DNA from: Pirellulales bacterium
GTDB lineage: Bacteria > Planctomycetota > Planctomycetia > Pirellulales > Thermoguttaceae
Assembly: GCA_020846145.1 (NCBI GenBank)
Contig: JADLEL010000186.1
Location: 31,779 to 95,778, forward strand
Direction: 5' to 3'
Length of the DNA: 64,000 nucleotides
Made by a program: the position numbers and the translations under genes. Within the stretch, counting starts at the first letter, position 1. Each line of letters opens with the position of its first letter. Below, in pieces: positions 39,791 to 50,090 of the stretch. The notes under the pieces were generated by a model. The model was given only the letters and a program-made list of their open reading frames with translations. It did no database searches and had not been told where the DNA came from.

Positions 39791-40429
39791 ATGAAAATCA
39801 TCGAAGTTCAATCGCTCGTCATCCCCGACGTAAAGGTCGTAAAATTTGCGCGATTTCCCGACCAACGCGGCTATTTCACCGAACCTTTCCGAAAGAGCGA
39901 TTTGCAAAACCACGCGGACGCGGCCTTTATGCGGGGCATCGAGTTCGTGCAGGCCAACGAAAGTTTTTCCCATCCGGGGACGATCCGCGGCCTTCACTTT
40001 CAATGGAATCCGTTCATGGGCAAGTTCGTGCGGACCCTGTGGGGGCACATGGTCGATCTCGTGCTCGATATCCGCAAGAATTCGCCATATTTCGGCAAGA
40101 TTATCGCCTACGAGATGCCGTCCAAGACGGACCAAGCGTGCGGAGAATGGATTTGGGTTCCGCCGGGCTTCGCCCACGGCAATTTTTTCCTGGAATCTTC
40201 GCAGATCGAGTATTATTGTTCCGGCGAATACAGTCCGGGGTGCGAGGCGTGCATTTCGCCCACTAGCGGCGATTTGGATTTCTCGCTTTGCGACCCGACG
40301 TTGAAAAATCAACTCGACCGGATTTTGGCCGATTCGCCCATCGTATCCGACAAAGACCGCAACGGTCTTAGTTTAACCCAATGGAATAACGACGAACGCT
40401 CCCAAAACTTCATCTACGGACGATGTTGA
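39791..40429 (+). CDS. dTDP-4-dehydrorhamnose 3,5-epimerase family protein
   Basis: DQRGYFTEPFRKSDL; TIRGLHFQWNPFMGKFVRTLWGHMVDLVLDIRKNSP; PPGFAHGNFF. Confidence 0.9.
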   Translation: MKIIEVQSLVIPDVKVVKFARFPDQRGYFTEPFRKSDLQNHADAAFMRGIEFVQANESFSHPGTIRGLHFQWNPFMGKFVRTLWGHMVDLVLDIRKNSPYFGKIIAYEMPSKTDQACGEWIWVPPGFAHGNFFLESSQIEYYCSGEYSPGCEACISPTSGDLDFSLCDPTLKNQLDRILADSPIVSDKDRNGLSLTQWNNDERSQNFIYGRC

Positions 40430-40520
40430 AGTCGGCCCGGAACAAGGATTTGCAATTCCGGGCGGGACGCGATGATTATCGAAAAGGACCCATTCGCTTT
40501 TTTTCACGGAGGAAAATATC

Positions 40521-41498
40521 ATGCGCGTTATGGTTGCCGGAGGCGCCGGCTATATCGGTTCCGTTTTCGTTCCGCTGCTGCTCGAGCAAGGCTACCAAGT
40601 CGATGTCGTCGATTTATTGTGGTTCGGCAATCATCTACCGCCGAACGTCAAGGTCATCAAAAAAGACCTCTTCGATTGCACGGCCGACGAACTGGCGAAA
40701 TACGATTCGATCGTGTTCCTGGCCGGGCTGTCGAACGACCCGATGGCCGAATTCCGGCCTTCGATGAACTTCATTCACAACGCCGCTTTGCCGTCCTATC
40801 TGGCCTATACGGCGAAAAAGGCCGGCGTGCGGCGGTTCGTCTATGCCTCCTCCTGTTCCGTGTACGGATATACCGTCGATAAGCTGTACGACGAGGACTG
40901 CCCCGTAACTTGCGGGTATCCCTACGGAATCTCGAAACTGCAGGGCGAGCGCGGCGTGTTGCAGATGGCGGACGAAAAGTTTTCGACCATCGCCCTGCGT
41001 CAAGGCACGATCAGCGGCCACAGCCCCCGCATGCGCTTCGACCTGATCGTGAATACGATGTTCAGGAACGCCGTCTGCGAGGGGACCATCACCATCAACA
41101 ATCCGGCCATTTGGCGGCCCATCCTGGACGTCCGCGAAACGTCGCTGGCCTTCCTCCGCGCGGTCCAGGCCGATCCTTCGGTGAGCGGCGTTTTCAACGT
41201 CGCTTCGGAAAATCTGACCGTCGGGCAAATCGGCGGCATCGTCGCCAAGGAGGTCGAGCGCCTCACCGGCGACAAGGTCGAGATCGTTACGAAAAACGTG
41301 CAGGACTTCCGCAATTACAAGGTGTCGTGCGATCGCGCGAGAAGCGTGCTCGGCTTCGCGCCGAAGTTCACGATTGCGGATATCGTCCGCAACCTTCATC
41401 GGCACATCGAGGAGTACGACGATTTCGCCGACGACGCGTTTTTCAACATCAAGGTCTTTCACAACCAGTTGGCGGGCACGCTCAAGGCGGCCGCTTAG
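40521..41498 (+). CDS. NAD-dependent epimerase/dehydratase (SDR)
   Basis: MRVMVAGGAGYIGSVFVPLLLEQGY; YASSCSVYG; YGISK. Confidence 0.92.
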   Translation: MRVMVAGGAGYIGSVFVPLLLEQGYQVDVVDLLWFGNHLPPNVKVIKKDLFDCTADELAKYDSIVFLAGLSNDPMAEFRPSMNFIHNAALPSYLAYTAKKAGVRRFVYASSCSVYGYTVDKLYDEDCPVTCGYPYGISKLQGERGVLQMADEKFSTIALRQGTISGHSPRMRFDLIVNTMFRNAVCEGTITINNPAIWRPILDVRETSLAFLRAVQADPSVSGVFNVASENLTVGQIGGIVAKEVERLTGDKVEIVTKNVQDFRNYKVSCDRARSVLGFAPKFTIADIVRNLHRHIEEYDDFADDAFFNIKVFHNQLAGTLKAAA

Positions 41499-41531
41499 CC
41501 ACCCTACCGTTCGCACAAATCATTTTCGAAG

Positions 41532-43001
41532 ATGCGCAGGATAATCCAACGCTTCGTCCAATTCCGGTTTTGGGTGTATTTGTTCGTTCAACGGTTCGGA
41601 TTATTCCGCGCATTGCTCGAAACCGTCCGCCGCACGGGCTTGAACTTCCTCAGCGACCGGCTTTTGTCGTCGGTCGTCCCCACCTACCGCGCTTGGAAAA
41701 AACTGTCGCGCGTCGCCCCGGAAACCGTCGCCGACCTGAAAGTGTCGGTCGTGATCCCCGTGTACAACGGAATCGCGGACGGCCTCGAACCTTTGCTCGA
41801 ATCGCTCCAGCGGCAGACGCACCGCAATCTCGAAATCGTCGCCGTCGATTCCGGCTCCACCGATCAAAGCGTGGCGCTGTTGGAGCAATACGGAGCCAAG
41901 ATCGTCAAGATTCGCAAGGAAGAGTTCCGGCACGATTACGCGCGGAACCTGGGCGCGGAGAACGCCGCGGGCGATTTTCTGCTCTTTACCGTTTGCGATT
42001 GCCGCTTCAACGATCCCCGCTGGATCGAACTCGGCCTCCGGCAACTGAAGTGCTTCGGCGCGGTCAGCTATTCCACGCCGCAGACCTACGACGATCGTGC
42101 CGAACCGTACGCCCGGTATCTGGCTTACAATTTCGTGGCGGCGAACGGTTATTCGCTCGGCGCGAACGTTTTCGGCAACCGGCTCCTCGGCCGGCTCGCG
42201 TTTTCCCTGGCGGGCGCCCAAGTCCGCGAGCGCGCGGTTCACATCGACGACACGAACCATCTGGTCCGCAAGGATTTCTTCCTGGCGCACCCCTATAGTG
42301 CCCACACCTGCGAAGACATGAACTTCGGAGTCAAGGTCATCCGCTCCGGCGGCAAATTCGTCTATTCCACGCTCTCCCAGGTGCAGCATTACCATTCCTA
42401 CAAGGACATCAAGAAATACTTCACGCGGGTCTTCGTCGATCTGAGCGCGATCAACGCCTTCCTCGCCCCCTACGCGCCGAAAAAATACTACGGCATCGTC
42501 GATATGACGGTTAACTCGGCCGCCTGCGTGTTGGGCAGTTTGTTGACCGCTTTGCGATTCCATGAGGACCACGGCGTCGCAAAGATTTTTTTGGGTAAGG
42601 CCGCTTCTCTTCCCGAAGCCGGGGCGACGCAATTCGCGGCCATCCGGAGCGCCTTGTCCGTCAAAGAGCCGATCGCCTATATGCTAAACATCAAAACCCT
42701 CCCCGAAGAAGTGGGGGACGTCTTGACCGTGCAATTGGGCCTCGCCTTCGATCCCCACGGCCGAAAAATCGATTTCCGCTTCCTCCGCGCATTTCACGTC
42801 AATTACGTGAATCATCTCCAGGGAGCTTGCCGAATCTTGAACGAACTGGGATTCATGGAATTGCCCCTGGCCGAATTCAAGCACGTCGCCGTGCTCAGCT
42901 TGCTCAACTACATGGCCTGGGATTTGTGCCTGGCGACGCAAAGCGATCTGGATGCAAGCTCCGCGAACCTCGAAAATCTGAAACGCTTGCAATGGATGTA
43001 A
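41532..43001 (+). CDS. Family 2 glycosyltransferase
   Basis: VSVVIPVYNGIADGLEPLLESLQRQTHRNLEIVAVDSGSTDQS. Confidence 0.92.
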   Translation: MRRIIQRFVQFRFWVYLFVQRFGLFRALLETVRRTGLNFLSDRLLSSVVPTYRAWKKLSRVAPETVADLKVSVVIPVYNGIADGLEPLLESLQRQTHRNLEIVAVDSGSTDQSVALLEQYGAKIVKIRKEEFRHDYARNLGAENAAGDFLLFTVCDCRFNDPRWIELGLRQLKCFGAVSYSTPQTYDDRAEPYARYLAYNFVAANGYSLGANVFGNRLLGRLAFSLAGAQVRERAVHIDDTNHLVRKDFFLAHPYSAHTCEDMNFGVKVIRSGGKFVYSTLSQVQHYHSYKDIKKYFTRVFVDLSAINAFLAPYAPKKYYGIVDMTVNSAACVLGSLLTALRFHEDHGVAKIFLGKAASLPEAGATQFAAIRSALSVKEPIAYMLNIKTLPEEVGDVLTVQLGLAFDPHGRKIDFRFLRAFHVNYVNHLQGACRILNELGFMELPLAEFKHVAVLSLLNYMAWDLCLATQSDLDASSANLENLKRLQWM

Positions 43002-43093
43002 CTTCAAGGTCTAATGGCGGCGCGAAGCGGTATCCCCCTCGTTTGTGAATTGCTTCATTGATAATCCCTACCCGATCAGAAAAGAAATCGGAC

Positions 43094-44035
43094 ATGTCAG
43101 ATCGCTTAAAAATCGTCGTTTTCGGCGCGAATGGCCTGCTCGGCCGGGGACTCGTCAAACAATTGGGCCCGCGCCACGCCGTTTCGGCCTTCCCGCGAGA
43201 GCAAGTGGATATCACGGATCAATCCGCGGTTTTGCAAACCTTGGAGGATGCCGCGGCGGACGTCGTCCTCAACTGCGCCGGCTTTCTCAACGTCGATCGC
43301 TGCGAAAAGGAACCCGAGCGATCGCATCGGGTCAACGGCCTCGGCCCCGTCCGCTTGGCCAAGGCGATCGGGCGGATGAAAACCGAAAACAAGCCGCTGC
43401 TCTTCCATTTTTCCACCGATTTCGTCTTCGACGGCGCGAAGGGCGCGTATAAGGAGGAAGATATCGCCCGGCCGCTGAGTTACTATGGGACGCACAAGAT
43501 CGTCGCCGACGAGTTCCTCCTCAACTGCGGCTTGCGGGATTTCTACATTCTGCGCACGGCAAGCCTCTTGTGCAATGTCGAGGGCCGCGACAACTTCGCC
43601 AAGCGGATGCTGACGCTGGCGGCGGAGAAGCCCTTCCTGCAGATCGTTGACGACTTGAAAATCAGCATGGTTACCCTCGAGGTCTTGGCCTGGTTCGTCG
43701 AGCAAATGCTGGAACTTCGGCCGGAATCGGGGCTTTACAACGCCGTTTGCGGGGGGATAACGACCTGGAACGCCATCCTCCAAACGGTCTTCAAGGAATT
43801 GAATGTCGATCGGGAAATTCGCGCCGCGCGCATCGACGCCATGCCCAACGCCGCCCTTCGCCCGCGAAACAGCGATCTCGACGTCGCGAAAATCACCCGT
43901 ACGTTGAATGCCCCGGCGCCGTTCTGGGAACATGCGGTCGCGGACCACGTTCGCGCGAACCGCGAAAGTTACGCGGCGCTGTACGCAAACGCCGTGCAGC
44001 GCGCCTCAATCAATTTGGCAGCGTCATCGAAATAA
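43094..44035 (+). CDS. rfbD: dTDP-4-dehydrorhamnose reductase-like SDR (RmlD)
   Basis: LKIVVFGANGLLGRGLVKQLGPRHAV; VLNCAGFLNVDRCEKEPERSHRVN; HFSTDFVFDG. Confidence 0.87.
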   Translation: MSDRLKIVVFGANGLLGRGLVKQLGPRHAVSAFPREQVDITDQSAVLQTLEDAAADVVLNCAGFLNVDRCEKEPERSHRVNGLGPVRLAKAIGRMKTENKPLLFHFSTDFVFDGAKGAYKEEDIARPLSYYGTHKIVADEFLLNCGLRDFYILRTASLLCNVEGRDNFAKRMLTLAAEKPFLQIVDDLKISMVTLEVLAWFVEQMLELRPESGLYNAVCGGITTWNAILQTVFKELNVDREIRAARIDAMPNAALRPRNSDLDVAKITRTLNAPAPFWEHAVADHVRANRESYAALYANAVQRASINLAASSK

Positions 44036-44150
44036 TTTGCGGTGAGGGCGTCTCGCCCGCCTAATGAAGGCAATCGCGATATTTGCGAAAAAAATGCCGG
44101 CGAGAGGCCCGCGCCACAAGGACTTAGTACCTGTCCCAAACCTTGAAACG

Positions 44151-44180
44151 TTGGGGTGGCAGTTGAACTGCCGCCCCAAC
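44151..44180. repeat. Palindromic repeat GTTGGGGTGGCAGTTGAACTGCCGCCCCAAC
   Basis: Same family as 27401-27473. Confidence 0.75.
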
Positions 44181-44227
44181 TGAGATGGATTTTCGTAGTC
44201 CGCTATTTTTCATTGGAGGTCATTCTC

Positions 44228-45421
44228 ATGGACCAATCGCAACGACCGGAATTTTTGCGTTATCAACGATTCGCCAACGCCAAGATCAATCGTGATCCTT
44301 ATGCGCTCTATCTCGAGCCGGACCTCCGCGGCATCCTGGTCGAACTGGAAAAAATCAACAAAAGCTATTTTACGCTGAACCACAATCTCTTGCGGGCCTG
44401 GCTCGCTCCCGGTTGCTGGAAGATGTGGCTCGGAGAGGCGGCGGACGGGCATTACGCCGTGTACGGATTGATCGTTCCGCCGAAGATGCTCCGTACGCCC
44501 TTCGTCGTGAAGGCCGACGGCCGCGTGCTCGACGAATTCGTGCATCCGGTCCCTTCGTTCGTCGATGATCTGATTTATACCGATCCCCAGCGTCATTTCG
44601 GCTTCACGGCCAAGCTCAAGTGCCCGCCGCTGGAATCCCTCGATCGGCCCATCCGGCTCACGTGCGAGGCGGCTTCCGGCGCGATGGTTTTTCCGGAACA
44701 CACGGACTTTTGGCTGCTCCCCTCCGACGATCCGCTCCCCTCGCCGGAGAACATGAAACGGGTGGGCGCCGCTTCGCACTCGGCATACATCCTCGATGGC
44801 TCGACCTTTTACGGCAAGCTCGACGGCCTGACCCGCCGCTATTTGGGCAAGCCGCTCGACGACGTGGCTCCCGTCCTGGATTGGGGCGTCGGCTGCGGAA
44901 AGATGGTCCGCTACTTTCCCAAGCAGCGGCGGAAGACGGTCTCGGGCGCGGATATCGATCCCGTCAACATTCAGTGGTGCGGCGAAAACATCGCCGGCGC
45001 GAGTTTCTCGGCCATCAAGAAGCAACCGCCGACGAAACTGCCCGCGTCGCATTTCGAGCTGATTTACGGCAATTCGGTGTTTACGCATTTGCGCGAACAG
45101 GATCAGTTTCTTTGGCTCAACGAGTTGCGGCGCATCGTGAAACCCGACGGTCTGGTGGCGGTAACGATTCACGGAAATTTCAGCTTCGCGTTGTTGGGCT
45201 GGTTCGAGGCGTATAGTCTTTTGACTCTGCTGAACAACGGCATGCGGGTAGCCGAATCCTACAATCCTGACCTCGGCGATTTCGGCAAGGACATCTACTA
45301 CGACGTGGCCCACAATCCTCAATACGTCATCGATCGATGGTCGGAGTATTTCGAGGTGCTCGACATTCTCGAGGGCTATTCGTTTGGAGAACTGGCGATG
45401 GTGATTTTGCGGAAGAAGTAA
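44228..45421 (+). CDS. Class I SAM-dependent methyltransferase
   Basis: VLDWGVGCGKMVRYFPKQRRKTVSGADIDPVNIQWC; end of the glycan cluster. Confidence 0.85.
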   Translation: MDQSQRPEFLRYQRFANAKINRDPYALYLEPDLRGILVELEKINKSYFTLNHNLLRAWLAPGCWKMWLGEAADGHYAVYGLIVPPKMLRTPFVVKADGRVLDEFVHPVPSFVDDLIYTDPQRHFGFTAKLKCPPLESLDRPIRLTCEAASGAMVFPEHTDFWLLPSDDPLPSPENMKRVGAASHSAYILDGSTFYGKLDGLTRRYLGKPLDDVAPVLDWGVGCGKMVRYFPKQRRKTVSGADIDPVNIQWCGENIAGASFSAIKKQPPTKLPASHFELIYGNSVFTHLREQDQFLWLNELRRIVKPDGLVAVTIHGNFSFALLGWFEAYSLLTLLNNGMRVAESYNPDLGDFGKDIYYDVAHNPQYVIDRWSEYFEVLDILEGYSFGELAMVILRKK

Positions 45422-45563
45422 TCAGGTTCCGCCGCCAAGAAATTAGCGACGTCGAATCGCCGTCGAGGATCGATGCCCGACTCTGGAATAGCGTAAGCGT
45501 TCGCGCCCCGGTCGGGGGCTGGTCCATTTTTCGGCGGGAAAACGTATTTTGCGCGCGGCGCGA

Positions 45564-45643
45564 GGGGGACAGTCCCATTTTGCGGCGATTAGCACTTTTT
45601 CGACACCATCATCTTTTGCGCCGCGAAAATTGGGACAGTCCCC
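45564..45643. repeat. GGGACAGTCCC palindrome, copy 3 (solo)
   Basis: Same sequence as the RAYT-flanking copies, with no transposase nearby. Confidence 0.85.
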
Positions 45644-45665
45644 TGGGAACGATTACAAAAGCGGA

Positions 45666-46283
45666 TTACCGTTTTTCAGGTTTCTGCTGGGAGCCGTATT
45701 GCTTCTTCAAGTAATCCAGCAAATCCCGCGCGGTGTAGATGCGACCGGTGGGGGCGTTGAAGTCGGCGCCGTTGGGGGCTTGGGAGAGCTGCTTGCCGAG
45801 TTCCTTTCCGCCGGCGGCGGAGGTCATGTACTCGATCATCTTTTCGCCGCCCGGCCCGCGAATCAGGTCGCTGACCGTCTGCTTGCCGCGGGGCATGCGG
45901 CTGAGGCGGTCGAGCCGGTCGTAGCCGTCCTGGTACGCGGCGATGCGGCGCATGAATTTCCGCCCGGCGTTGGTGTTCAACTCGACGTAGAGGAAGTCGT
46001 TTTTCGAGAGCAGCAGTTTCAATAAATCGTCCGGTTTTTTCAGCGCCAGGCCCGCCGTGGAAAGCTGCTTGATGAGCGGCTCCACGTCTTCCCGGGCAAT
46101 GAGGTCGGTGGGGCGGAAATCGGCCTGCGACTGGAAATGTTTCCAAACCAATTTCTCGAATTTGGCGAATTCGCCGTCAACCGCTTTGTTCGGCGGAATA
46201 ATCCGCTGCGCCGCCGTCGGCAGGGCCGTTCCACAAATTCCGATCGACGCCGTAAAAATCAATTTTAATAAAAACCGTTTCAT
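45666..46283 (-). CDS. Secreted hypothetical protein
   Basis: 205 aa, signal peptide MKRFLLKLIFTASIGICGTALPTAA. Confidence 0.75.
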   Translation of the reverse strand: MKRFLLKLIFTASIGICGTALPTAAQRIIPPNKAVDGEFAKFEKLVWKHFQSQADFRPTDLIAREDVEPLIKQLSTAGLALKKPDDLLKLLLSKNDFLYVELNTNAGRKFMRRIAAYQDGYDRLDRLSRMPRGKQTVSDLIRGPGGEKMIEYMTSAAGGKELGKQLSQAPNGADFNAPTGRIYTARDLLDYLKKQYGSQQKPEKR

Positions 46284-46753
46284 GAAATCACCCGGCGGTT
46301 GGGAAGGTTGGACGATTGGGCAGGATTCGATATCTCGCTCATTCGTAGGACCGGTTTCTAATCTGTCATCGGAGGCGCGGCGGATTATTCGCCCGCGTCA
46401 GGCGGCAGGTTGGAATCCTGTCCTTCTTATGCGCCATCCGATTATTGTCAGATTCTACAGTTAAATTATAGGTTACTTTTACCGATCTAACGCATTGATG
46501 GACGCATAGTAAAATCTCGGTCGGATGAGGATGAAGAGCGATATTATTTATGGTTTCCTCGAAAAATCGAGCCAATTGCACATTTAGTCCAGCGAGAAGC
46601 GGCATTACAAACCTACCGCAGATTGCCCATTTCCCCGGCGTTCGCTATTTGAATGCTCGTGTTCGAAAACCTACAATTTGTCGTTGACAAATATTGAACC
46701 GAAAGGATAATGAGCGTCGATGGAAAACTCCGGCGTTGTCAGGAGGATCAGCC

Positions 46754-46987
46754 ATGCCCAACCCGATCTATTACGTGCAGGAGTGCCCCACCTGCGGTCG
46801 CCGACTTCAAATCCGGGTGGAGTATTTAGGGCGTCGCGTCGTTTGCCAGCATTGCCAGGGAGCGTTAATTGCGGCCGATCCCGCCATGCGCAGCGATTGC
46901 GGCAACAAATTGCTGAAGCGCGCCGATGAACTGCTGGCTTCGGTCGCGAATCAAAACTGCCAGTCCCGGCTGCCGCATCCGCGCTGA
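46754..46987 (+). CDS. Small zinc-ribbon protein
   Basis: CPTCGRRLQIRVEYLGRRVVCQHCQG; AGGAGG upstream at 46741. Confidence 0.7.
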   Translation: MPNPIYYVQECPTCGRRLQIRVEYLGRRVVCQHCQGALIAADPAMRSDCGNKLLKRADELLASVANQNCQSRLPHPR

Positions 46988-47002
46988 GACGGTTATGATT
47001 CT

Positions 47003-47105
47003 CGTTTAGCCCGGAGCCAACGGCGACGGCGATTCGCGTTTGCCACGAAGAAAAATTGTCTGAATCCATCGTTTGCCGCCGTCGCCGTTGGCTCCGGGCT
47101 AAACG
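47003..47105. repeat. CGTTTAGCCCGGAGCCAACGGCGACGGCG palindromic element, copy 2
   Basis: Near-identical arms to copies 1 and 3. Confidence 0.88.
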
Positions 47106-47111
47106 AGCAGT

Positions 47112-48389
47112 TCACCGGTTGCAGGCTTTTTCCAAGTCCCTGAAAAACAGGGGATAAGTCTTTGCGGTGCAGGCGGGATCGAGAATGACCACGCCGGGCA
47201 CGCGCAGGCCGACGAGCGCCATGCTCATCGCCATGCGGTGGTCGTCGTAAGTGTCGATGCGCGCGGCGCGGAGTTCGCCGGGCGCGATCTTCAAGCCGTC
47301 GTCGAACTCCTCGACTTCCGCGCCGAACTTGCGCAGCTCCGCGGCCAGAGCGCCGAGCCGGTCGGTTTCCTTGTGCCGAATGTGGGCGACGCCGGCAATG
47401 GTCGTCGGTCCTTCGGCAAAGAGCGCGACGGCGGCGAGCGTTTGCACGGTATCGCTAATGGCGTTCATGTCGATCTCGATGCCTTGCAGCTTTCCGCCGG
47501 TTACGGAGATTGCCCGTTGGCGATAATCGATCTTGCAACCCATTTTTTGCAGGCAATCGCAGAAGGCGATGTCGCCCTGAATGCTGTTTTTCGAGAGTCC
47601 TTCAACGGTAACTTGTCCGCCGGCGATGGCGGCGGCGGCGAAGAAATAACTCGCGGCCGAGGCGTCGGGTTCGACTTGGTACTGCCGCCCGCGATAGCGC
47701 CTCCCGGCGGGGACGGCGAAGCCGCCGTCGAACAGCCGGCGCGTTTCGACGCCGAAATCTTTCATGACGGCCAACGTCATCTCGATGTACGGCTGCGAGA
47801 CGAGCCTGCCTTGGGGGATGAGTTCCACCGCTTGCCGCGCGTAGGGCGCGGCCAGCAGCAGTCCGCTGAGAAACTGGCTGGAAATTTCGCCCGAGACGAC
47901 GATGCGGCCCCCTTTCAAGCCCGCGGCCCGCACGATCACCGGCGGGCAGCCGTTGTCGAGTTCGCTCGCGGCGTCGGCGCCCATTTGCCGCAGGGCATCG
48001 AGCAGGTCTCCCAGGGGCCGCTGCCGCATCCGCGGCGCGCCGTCGAGCCTGTAGGTTCCATCGCCCAGGCAGACCGCGGCCGTGAGGAAGCGCATGGTGG
48101 TGCCGCTCCCCGCGACGTACAAATCGGCCTGCGAGACCGGCGGATGGCCGTCGCAGCCGCGGACGCGAACGGTGCGATCGATCGTATCGTGATGGACTTC
48201 GATTCCCAATTTCCCCAAGGCGTCGATCATGGCGCGCGTGTCGTCGCTATCGAGCGCGCCGTGGAGCGTCGAATCGCCGTCGGCCAGCGCGGCGCAGACC
48301 AAGGCGCGGTTGGTGATGCTTTTCGATCCCGGCGGGCAAACGGTCGCCTGGAGGGGGCCGGAGGGTTGGATGGCAATGCTATCGGGCAT
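47112..48389 (-). CDS. aroA: 3-phosphoshikimate 1-carboxyvinyltransferase
   Basis: PPGSKSITNRALVCAALADG; GSGTTMRFLTAAV; HIRHKETDRLGALAAELRKFGAEV. Confidence 0.96.
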   Translation of the reverse strand: MPDSIAIQPSGPLQATVCPPGSKSITNRALVCAALADGDSTLHGALDSDDTRAMIDALGKLGIEVHHDTIDRTVRVRGCDGHPPVSQADLYVAGSGTTMRFLTAAVCLGDGTYRLDGAPRMRQRPLGDLLDALRQMGADAASELDNGCPPVIVRAAGLKGGRIVVSGEISSQFLSGLLLAAPYARQAVELIPQGRLVSQPYIEMTLAVMKDFGVETRRLFDGGFAVPAGRRYRGRQYQVEPDASAASYFFAAAAIAGGQVTVEGLSKNSIQGDIAFCDCLQKMGCKIDYRQRAISVTGGKLQGIEIDMNAISDTVQTLAAVALFAEGPTTIAGVAHIRHKETDRLGALAAELRKFGAEVEEFDDGLKIAPGELRAARIDTYDDHRMAMSMALVGLRVPGVVILDPACTAKTYPLFFRDLEKACNR

Positions 48390-48507
48390 GATTGTCGGGC
48401 GCTGAGGGGAAGTGAATGGGTTAGAGGTTCGGTTCCATGAACATTTCACATTTCACAACAATCTTATCGCGGCGGCAAGTGGAGCGATGGATTTCGTTGC
48501 GCAATAA

Positions 48508-48532
48508 AAAACCCCCTTTTGCAAGGGGGCCA
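48508..48532 (-). terminator. Rho-independent terminator downstream of the minus-strand DUF1559 gene
   Basis: Minus strand CCCCCTTGCAAAAGGGGGTTTTTTATT. Confidence 0.85.
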
Positions 48533-48558
48533 GATAATGAATAAATCGGATCGGCAGT

Positions 48559-49647
48559 TCAGAACTGACCTTCATCCAATGGAGGCTCCAGAGTTCCATT
48601 CCCATAACGATCGCGAATGCCGCCGCTCTTGGGATCGCTGGGGTTTTTCAATTCGCCGGCATCGCGATCGTTGGGAGCCATGAGTTGCATGAACACGACG
48701 CGTTCGATATCCGTTTTTAGCGTCGATTGATGGCCGTCGCAATAGCTTACCACCACAATGCCGGGGTGGTTGGAATTGGTTTTTTCGCTGATGGGGACGC
48801 TAATCGTATTGGGCACTTGATTATCCGCCGAGGCCCCGGTGTTGGCGGTGAATCGCCAATCGAAACCGAGCTTGATGTTGCCGGTTCCCTGATCGGTATA
48901 GACTTGTTCGTCGTTTTCCCACTTTTGCGCGGGAAAAGCCCATGTCGAAAGCTCTTTGGAGGAGTTCGACTGCTCGCTCAAAAGCAAAGTCGTGGCGGAG
49001 CCGTCTTTGGAGGAAATATAGCTCAAGCCGACGCGCGACATTTTCTCGCCTTGCTGGGGATCGCAGCATTGGTCGGTGCTGACGCCTTCGGAAAGGATTT
49101 GATTGCTAATGACGCGCGCGGCATCGATTTGGACTTGGGTGGGAGATTGCGGCGGAACGAGGGCATTGGGACGATTGCGGCCCGTATTGATGCGGTAAGC
49201 CAACCAGGGAGTGCCGCTCGTCGTATCGGGCGGAAGATCGCTGGGACAGGTCATAATTCTAAGGTAAATATCCTTGTACGGCGGCACGGGTTGGCCCGCC
49301 GCCTGGAGGGCAAAATTATCTTTGATTCGATTGAGGATATCGTTACGTTCCAATTGAGGCAAAATGGACATCACCCAATTGATTTTCATGGCGGCGCTGC
49401 TGCTTTGGCCTTGCTGGGCGACGATTGGAAATGTCAACATGTTCACATATCCGGGGAACGCGCCCTTTTCGTTCTCCGCATTGAGCAATGCCAAGGCAAC
49501 TTGTTTCTGGTTATTCAGGCAATTCGCCCGCCTGCCGGCCTCGCGGGCCGCTTGCACGGCGGGCAGGAGCAGACCGACGAGAACGCCGATAATCGAGATC
49601 ACCACCAAAAGCTCAACGAGCGTGAAGCCGAGTCGTTTCTTAGACAT
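48559..49647 (-). CDS. DUF1559 domain-containing protein
   Basis: [45 protein letters not shown]. Confidence 0.95.
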   Translation of the reverse strand: MSKKRLGFTLVELLVVISIIGVLVGLLLPAVQAAREAGRRANCLNNQKQVALALLNAENEKGAFPGYVNMLTFPIVAQQGQSSSAAMKINWVMSILPQLERNDILNRIKDNFALQAAGQPVPPYKDIYLRIMTCPSDLPPDTTSGTPWLAYRINTGRNRPNALVPPQSPTQVQIDAARVISNQILSEGVSTDQCCDPQQGEKMSRVGLSYISSKDGSATTLLLSEQSNSSKELSTWAFPAQKWENDEQVYTDQGTGNIKLGFDWRFTANTGASADNQVPNTISVPISEKTNSNHPGIVVVSYCDGHQSTLKTDIERVVFMQLMAPNDRDAGELKNPSDPKSGGIRDRYGNGTLEPPLDEGQF

Positions 49648-49830
49648 TATAAAACCTCTTTTCTTGGCCCAATATCCCTCTCTTTCATCTTCTCGACATA
49701 TTCACTTTATGTCAAGAGGCAGAACGGAAAATCGGGAGCGAATGAGTTTCTTTTCCCCTAAACTAGCGCAAATGCCACCATTATGGGTGGAATGGGTAAT
49801 CGGCGACCTCATCCTTTGGGCAGGATCTCC

Positions 49831-49910
49831 GCAAAGTCAGAGGACAGGCATTCTTGCCTGTCTTTTCCGCCAGACAGGAATGTCTGGCTTCCTGGTTTAG
49901 GCGACTTTGC
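49831..49910. repeat. Palindromic repeat bounded by GCAAAGTC/GACTTTGC
   Basis: GCAAAGTCAGAGGACAGGCATTCTTGCCTGTC...GACAGGAATGTCTGGCTTCCTGGTTTAGGCGACTTTGC. Confidence 0.75.
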
Positions 49911-50090
49911 AGTTCTCCTGCTCTTTTTCTTTTATCTCTGGCGTTTTTTGCAAAGATAATACAGAATAAAGGAAGATAGACGGTTAGGGACACGCATTTT
50001 CGGTTCGTGGAGAGACCATCGCGGGCCGGATAAGGTTAAAGTCAATTCGAGGCGGCGGTCGAAGGCCGCGGAGGAAACGAGGAGCGCATC

